Below, piece by piece: positions 57,351 through 64,000 of a stretch of DNA of 64,000 bases (positions within the stretch are counted from its first letter, which is position 1; each line of letters opens with the position of its first letter). Below the pieces are notes generated by a model. The model was not told the origin of the DNA. It ran no database searches and was given only the letters and a program-made list of their open reading frames with translations. A program made the position numbers and the translations under genes. This stretch comes from Thunnus maccoyii (taxonomy: Eukaryota > Chordata > Actinopteri > Scombriformes > Scombridae), in assembly GCF_910596095.1 (NCBI RefSeq), contig NC_056550.1, positions 17,516,501-17,580,500 on the forward strand. Reading direction: 5' to 3'.

Positions 57351-60300
57351 CCTCTTTTCCATCTGATGATCTCAACATGTGTTTTCGAATGGAATGACCG
57401 CTTATTTCTGTATCTTCACATAAAATAAACAGAACATGTGTTCTATGCTTTTAAATGTCATAATATGGCTGATTTATTAATGTGTTTGTTTAACAATTCA
57501 GCACCAGTGCCTTATGTTTTATTTTGATAGTTTCACTAATGAGGTGCAGTTGGGTCGCGTTGCAGTCAGATGTGGCCTAAAAAGGTGAAGGAATGTAGCG
57601 TACTCGCTGTGTGCACATGTTTCCCACTGTGGGCTGTTGATGACAGTCATTCAGATACAGGAGTGGCTGGAATGGAGGATGTGATTGCCCTTGCTGCTGA
57701 ACATCAGCCGCACTCATCACTGGGGTTATTTGCATTTTTACTGCATGTCCAGTGATTCTCGGATTAAAAAGTCTCAGGGGGATGAACAGAACAGGTAAAT
57801 GACCCAGAGAAATGACACTTGAGAGATATGACTGGGTCCTGAATGAGAACACTGCCGGTGCTTATCAGGTACAGCCAGTGGAACATGATTACTGCCGACT
57901 CACAGGCTAACAAGGGGGAGATTTGGACGCTGCAACTCAGATGCGATCTCGCTGCGGTTCTGTCTGCAAGCAAGTGGCTAACACAGCTCCAGAGCCCTCG
58001 TCGTCACCACATAAATGGGCCCATTAATCCCACTTAACAGAGGACAATGAGCCTCTTAAATCTCTAATTGATTAATTATCCCTGTTGAGATTCACTCTCA
58101 CAAAAGACATTCAAACAGCCATGAGTGGAAATGTCAAAAACATAAACAAGAGCCTTTTTGTACGTGTATGTTAATGTGTGTTAGTAGCTTTTATCTCTCA
58201 TTTGACTGCCTATAAGGTCATGTATATGGCACTTTGCTCCCCAATATCCTTGCAAAGCGAGAACAAATTTATATATTTAGATTGTGTGTGAAGGGGTGGC
58301 AGGATGTTAACTCTTGGCAACCTCTTTCCAGTCTCCAGTACTGGATAATGATTCCCAGCAGGCACCACAAGATTTTCACATGGTTATAGTAAGCAGAGGT
58401 ACAGACAGGAGCTCCCTTGTTTCACTGCATGTGTTTGCAGGAGGGCTGCAGCGAAAATATGTTCCCTCACACATCCACTAAGATGCAGATGGATCATGCA
58501 AACACACTATAAATTGTGCTGCTTTACATTCTGGATGACCTTTTCTGGGCCACTTTGCTTCAAGTCATTTTTGCAAATGGAGTCATTTCCTTCCTGAATT
58601 GTTTTTGATTGATTACAGATTGGAGTTAATATAAAATTCTGCCATCAGAATTACAATTTTACAGAAGGATAGCATAACTACAATGCAGTGTGATCATTTG
58701 TTGTGAGCATTTGCAAAGAATTAAAATATTTCCTGTGCATCAGGTTGGTGAATTTCAGCCACACAAAATCTTTTTACACGCCTCATCTAATCTAAGGCTG
58801 ATGTGCATTTGATTCCAAAGTATGCAATTACACAGTCTGTATAAAAGTCTGCCAAGAAAATCAACTTTTCATCATGCGCTCCCAAATGCTATTAAGTGTG
58901 CACTTCCATATGAGAATCCTCACAAATAATACATATTCATTAAACACTTGAGTAAAAGCCACCTCTCAATCACACTGCTTGTGTTTGGAGAAACAGAGGA
59001 AGCCCATCAAATCTCCTCTAATCATTCTTTCACCCTTGCTGCCCTGCTGGTGTTTTCATCAGTGTCTCTAGTAGGCCAGTGTTGTTCTAAATGGGTGCTG
59101 GGCATAGCACTTCACGCTGTCAACCACTGCGAGGCAAAAAGATTAATTACATCTTAGCAAGACCTTTCTCACCTCCACATTCCCCCAGAATCAGTGAGCC
59201 TGCATGGTGTTGAATGGAAACAATGTTAAAACATGCATAATCAGACAGAGCCTTTAGCTGACAAGGAAATCATCGTGTCAGGGATTGTGTTGGTGCCATG
59301 GCACGTCCTGCACTGTTAACACTGGAGCAAGAAAGGGAAAAAAGCCCTCAGAAAATAGTTCAGACAGATGCAGGAGCATCCTTGGAGCTAAAGTAGGAAG
59401 GGGCTTTTGAGTGTCTGAAGGGGTGGTAGAATAAGGATTGCAGAAGTAGTTGACCTTTACATAATGAAATGTAGAGGAGGAGGCTGGAGTTATTCTACAA
59501 AGATTTGTGGAAAAACTGAAAGGTCACTTAATAATTCTGCTCAGAAGTTAGAACTTAACATTTCAGAGGCATGTTGTAGATGGTAATTTAAAAAGTACAT
59601 ATACTTTTGTCTAATTTTGTACCCTGTACGTAGGGTATAATTTTTTGCAAATGGACCATGTGAGTTTGTGACAAATGATTTTAATATTGAGAATTATGGG
59701 GAGAAAGTGCATGATAATAATAATGTTTATCATTATTTTTCCAAACCAAAGTTACAAAGTGCTTCACATAAAATGGAAACAGAAACTAGTGAACTACCTT
59801 ATAAAATATAAGATGTCAAGCATAAAAGACTCACCCACACAAATTCACAACAATCGTTTTTTTTTTCAAACAGTATGCTATTTATTTATGTGTTGTTTGG
59901 TGATAATTTTTTCTCATTTCTGCATGTAACTGGACAAACAAAAATGTATTTCCAGTGCATCTCAGGTGGAAATTGATAAAATATTATGCAGTATATATAA
60001 TTTAGAGGACATAGTTCAACTGTCTAAAACAAAAACAGTGAATATCAGGTGATGCCTGAAGATCAATGACAGCAGCCTTCTTTCTATGGTCACTATTTTG
60101 CAATGTGATCATAACTGAGGCAGGATTTTTTTTTTCTTTAAAACTAAACACCAAAGGTCATGGCGAACACATGCTGGCAGTTCACATTGAAGCTAATTAA
60201 TTTTATTCTATTAAGGGAGTAAAATGTAAATAATTCAGCCCTCGCAGCAGAAACCATACATAACATCAAAGGTTACTTTGCTAAGCTTGGATTCCTGCAG

Positions 60301-60600
60301 CATCATTTATAATACACTGTTATTTACAATGCATGCAATAGTTATTATGCATATTTATGTAATTTTTGTATGTACTGGTATATACATTTCTTCAACTAAA
60401 CAAGTCTTTCATCTTTCCCCTATGACAGCTTGGTCACAGCTCTGAAACCAAGGCAGCATCTAATCCAACAACTAATGTGAACAAGAATCTCAGTTACATT
60501 TTTAAATCACTGCTTGCTACGGCAAAATAATAAGAGTCAGTTCCCAGTCTTAATACAATATCACCCTTTGAAAAAAAATGCCCACCCTCTTTTATAGCTG
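57351..60600. other. Gene-free DNA
   Basis: No supportable gene. Near 59700-59780 a tail phrase ACAAAGTGCTTCACATAAAA suggests an old LINE or SINE 3' end. The stretch 58030-58100 (around CTCTAATTGATTAATTATCC) is AT-rich with homeodomain-like cores, which is only suggestive. Confidence 0.4.
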
Positions 60601-61020
60601 TAGAATAATTGTTTTTTATGTCACAGTGTTTTCCGCCTGCTCATTAGTGATGGCTGTGTGGGTCTGTGAAGAAGGGGCTGCTCTGTGGCCCCAGGCATCT
60701 CTGTCCCCACTGATGATGTAACACGGCTCCAAATTAGGAAGAGCTCTGTTACAACTGCCTCTAATTTAACTCGACTCGGAGCCGACCATACGGGATCGTG
60801 CCTTTAAGGTCAACATGTTAGACCTTAATATGAAAGACATCCGCTCTGTGAGTTGACCTCCATGGTTTTGCATGTTAGGTGGTTTTTTATATCTCGGTGC
60901 CTTGCTGATGTGTTTGTTCCACTAGCGGCGATGTCTTTTGATTAATCTATCATCAGCGGAAGATTATTCATAATGATTGACCCTTTATAAAGCACCACTG
61001 CCAGGTCAAAATGTTGACTT
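60601..61020. other. Candidate conserved non-coding element
   Basis: A stretch free of repeats and microsatellites, with motif-like words including TTAAGGTCAACATG, GATTAATC and CCAGGTCAAAATG (nuclear-receptor half-site and homeodomain-like). The regulatory role is inferred from texture alone. Confidence 0.25.
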
Positions 61021-61904
61021 CACCAACACTTAATGACCTGATATCTGAGGATTTTCCCCAAGCAGAAAGGTTTTTGGTGATATCCACATATAGTAATATC
61101 AACATCCAATAGCCAGACTGTCTTAAAAATGACAAAACCTATCCCATATTGGACACATTTATGCATAATGCTAACATGACATGAAATTTGCTGAGTGAGC
61201 ACATGTGTGATTTTAATATTTCCACTGTCTTTCATAAGCAGTGTAGGATATTTCTGAGCACAGCACCGGCAAGCTTAATGCATGGTTCTTTCCATAAAAT
61301 CCCCATTTCAAACCAAGGACTCTTTCCTTTCCCACAGCTGTAAATTAGTTGTGAAGACCAGTTGGCTGCCTTGACCAGATACCAAACAATGACTGGTATT
61401 TACATTTAAGACAGAAGAGAAGGAGGCAGAAGATGGGATGGGATTAAAAATTGACTGCTAACGGCCCTTGAGGGCCTTGGTTGAGATTACACAGGCCTCT
61501 CTAAAGATAAGGGAGCTGCAGGCCTGCTGTGCTAAGTATTTAACTTCTAGGACTTTCCTCCAGCCTACACAGACTTCTATACACAAGAGTGGAGTATTTC
61601 CTCAAGATGGATTAGACTGACAGAACCGAGGATGGAACTGCCATACTAAAATGTAAGTCTCATAACTGCACAACCACTCACCCCTCACTCTGGGACGCTA
61701 CCCCAGACATTCAAAACCACCCTCCTCATGAATGCTTCTCTCTCTCCCCTTTGTTCCAAACAAAGAAACTATTTTTAAAGAAACCTGTAGGCTTTTAAAA
61801 TGCTACAATGCTATTACTTTATTACTTTTTTATTGTTTGAAGAAACTATAAATGTGCAAATATTGCTAATTTCACAGTTTAACTTCTAGACACAAGATGT
61901 CTCC

Positions 61905-62215
61905 TACTTCACTGTAAAGTCCACTCTCAGAGTATGTGCACCGAAGGCTTCAAGTTTCCACGGCACACGTGTAAGTTGAATTTGGGACCACGATTGGCTT
62001 CAAATCAGTTGTGATGTCACAAATCCTGCTCATTAGGTACTCAGATTTTCAGTGAGTGCAGAGAAACTTTCCACTTTCCGCAGATGAATGAGTACACAGC
62101 GTTCTAGCATCAAACTCTGCAAATACATCATTCTGCACAGTGAAGCTCAATCATCCAACTGCAGTAAGACGTACTTTTGACATATTTTTGAGTGGAGGGG
62201 GACTTTAAGACAAAT
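61905..62215 (-). repeat. Copy 3 of repeat X
   Basis: The longest copy, in reverse orientation to the other two. Its minus strand begins TTAAAGTCCCCCTCCACTCA and includes ATTCATCTGCGGAAAGTGGA and GGATTTGTGACATCACAACT. It shows that the repeat unit extends at least 310 bp. Confidence 0.75.
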
Positions 62216-62487
62216 TAGCCCCATTACTGTTACAGCTACAGTCCAAACAGCTCTACTGTTGAGCATGACAAACACTGCAGCCTGCAGGACCTCTACCAGG
62301 GGTTTAGACCATCTTGTTTAAAGTCAGTGTGATGAGACCAATCAATAAAAGATCAATTTGAATATTGAGTTTGGTGATATAAGTCAATCCTGTAAACAGT
62401 TTCCATCAAAAAGTTGTGCTTTTGAACAACACAAAAAGGTTTTAGTTGAGGCTTTAAAACATGTTTTGATCCTTGAGTGTCACACTG

Positions 62488-62517
62488 ATTATGATGATGA
62501 TGATGATGATGATGATG
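62488..62517 (+). repeat. GAT trinucleotide microsatellite
   Basis: About nine GAT units in a row. Confidence 0.9.
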
Positions 62518-62519
62518 GT

Positions 62520-64000
62520 TAGAGCAATGATACGGACCACACTATCATTTGTAATACTAATTAAACGGAGAAATAAAAAGTCCATAATTCTCCACAGATA
62601 GATAGTTTGAAACCTTCCATTCAGTACTTATTTGGCATTGTCCTGCATCCAGAGAAAACTTTGACGTCATTTTTCCTTCATGTCATATGACCTGTTCAGA
62701 ACTGGTGAATCAAATGAATACATGTATTTACACACATACACACACACACGCACAGTTGTTATTTGTGGTCAGGAGGGCACAGATGGGCAGCAGATGACAG
62801 ATGTTGAAGTAGTGGATTGGCAGGAGCTGTTTGCACTCCTGTCCTCTTCTCTTCTCACTGGACATGTTTGATCAGCTGCCGGACATTATCCCGCTCTCCC
62901 TTTTCCACTCCACACTTCTTGGACTGCTCTCCTAATTCCACTCAATCTGCTGTGAGGTGTGAACTGCACTGTTTCCTGTGCCAGCATTGAATTATTACAA
63001 CCTGCCTTCCAAAGATAACTCCCTGCCTCCGTTTCTCCCCTCGTCTATAATTCCCATCACGGCAATACTTCCACGTGCCTCACAAACTCCAGGCTGGGGA
63101 GTCAATCTGTCACGGATGCAAACTATTTTGATGTCAGTTTCATGTTCAGGCTGCTTTATGTGGAATATGGAAACCACAGAGTCTGTGAAAATGGCTGTTT
63201 TGTTAGGATGAAAATTCCTGGGAACTGACACTGTCAAGCAGATTAAGACCCGCAGTGAGGAAAAGATACAGAGACTCTGACAGAAATAGGAACTTGGAAC
63301 TAGTTTTCCACTTATGTAATCAGCACAATTTGTTTGGTTCTCAATTTAGATTTTGTCTTTAATTAGATACATATTATATCTCATACTACACTATATATCA
63401 AAAATACTTCATATGTCAAAAAATCCTCTTGCAAGATGACCTTCTATGAACCAAATCATCAGTACAATCTTTCAGTCTCTGCTCCAGTTTTATTTGATAG
63501 ATCAGGACAGACACACAGCGCAGTTGGAGCTTTTGAAAAAAACAAACCACTTGTAGCGTTGCGGGATGACGGGAGTTTTGCACTGTGAGCCCTGCTGTGA
63601 ATGAAACTGAAGATTCACTGAGAGAACAACAGGGAGGACTGAAGTTAAGGATTAAAAAGTGGAGTAAAACAGTGATTGGGGTAATATTGTGAAACTGTCC
63701 TATGCAGAAAATGTTACTCTCCTCACACACCCCAGGGTTCCTCTGACATTTGAACATCATACAGCCATTTCAGGATGGAATCTAATTAAAAGATATTTAG
63801 CTGTATCCCTCTTAATTGCAAAATAAACCATTTACCATCTGTTTATTGCACTTTATAGATATATTTAGGATTTTTTAATAACCCAATAAAACAAAAAGTC
63901 ACATCTCATCAGCAGTACAAGAGGGACATACTGAAAGGAGATATTTAAGAGAACAGATTTTCAGACATACAGTATAAACAAATGTCCTCTCTCATATATT
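62520..64000. other. Gene-free DNA to the window end
   Basis: A short CA run lies at about 62733-62752. No exon, RNA gene or transposon end can be supported. Confidence 0.4.

Overview
The window is vertebrate nuclear DNA, almost certainly from a ray-finned (percomorph-like) fish. Genes are split by GT-AG introns, intergenic DNA is AT-rich, CA and TG microsatellites are common, and much of the non-coding DNA is short DNA transposons, SINEs and LINE scraps of kinds common in teleosts. No bacterial, plasmid, phage or CRISPR feature was seen.

Layout from left to right. 2-352: 3' end of a Ras-superfamily GTPase with a CaaX tail. 2069-5287 (-): RSAD1, a nine-exon radical-SAM, HemW-like protein. 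7390-9435 (+): a two-exon GIMAP-type gene whose P-loop has lost its key residues and which ends in a glycine-rich hydrophobic segment. 11080-12878 (+): a RING / coiled-coil / B30.2 TRIM-like ubiquitin ligase without a visible B-box. 14851-15498 (+): a claudin of the claudin-3/-4 type. 18910-27727 (+): HGS (HRS), the ESCRT-0 subunit, in 20 exons. 29348-30949 (-): a METTL26 (UPF0585) methyltransferase-like gene. 33561-36937 (+): MRPL12. 44249-44898 (+): only the last three exons of an SLC25A10-like mitochondrial carrier. From about 45 to 64 kb no gene could be supported; this stretch is repeats plus plain or possibly conserved non-coding DNA.

HGS, MRPL12 and SLC25A10 lie together in the same order on human chromosome 17q25, so 18.9-44.9 kb looks like an ancient linkage block. 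In this fish a METTL26-like gene lies between HGS and MRPL12, and SLC25A10 appears reduced to its 3' end directly beside a BEL/Pao fossil. I reconstructed the coding exons by hand from splice signals and known human homologues. RSAD1 (457 aa), GIMAP (347), TRIM (438), HGS (761), METTL26 (205) and MRPL12 (195) all splice into uninterrupted frames divisible by three.

The mobile-element record is the richest part. There are two copies of a TTAA-flanked, piggyBac-like MITE, one inside the BEL fossil and one inside a hAT-like repeat. There is a 597-bp TTAA-flanked foldback element with another repeat in its loop, and three hAT-type elements with readable 8-bp target duplications. One of these lies about 170 bp upstream of the MRPL12 start codon and carries its own nested palindrome. 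An unnamed repeat of about 230-310 bp occurs three times. I found no clearly new biological system. The best leads are the pseudo-GTPase GIMAP, the SLC25A10 remnant and the repeat families.
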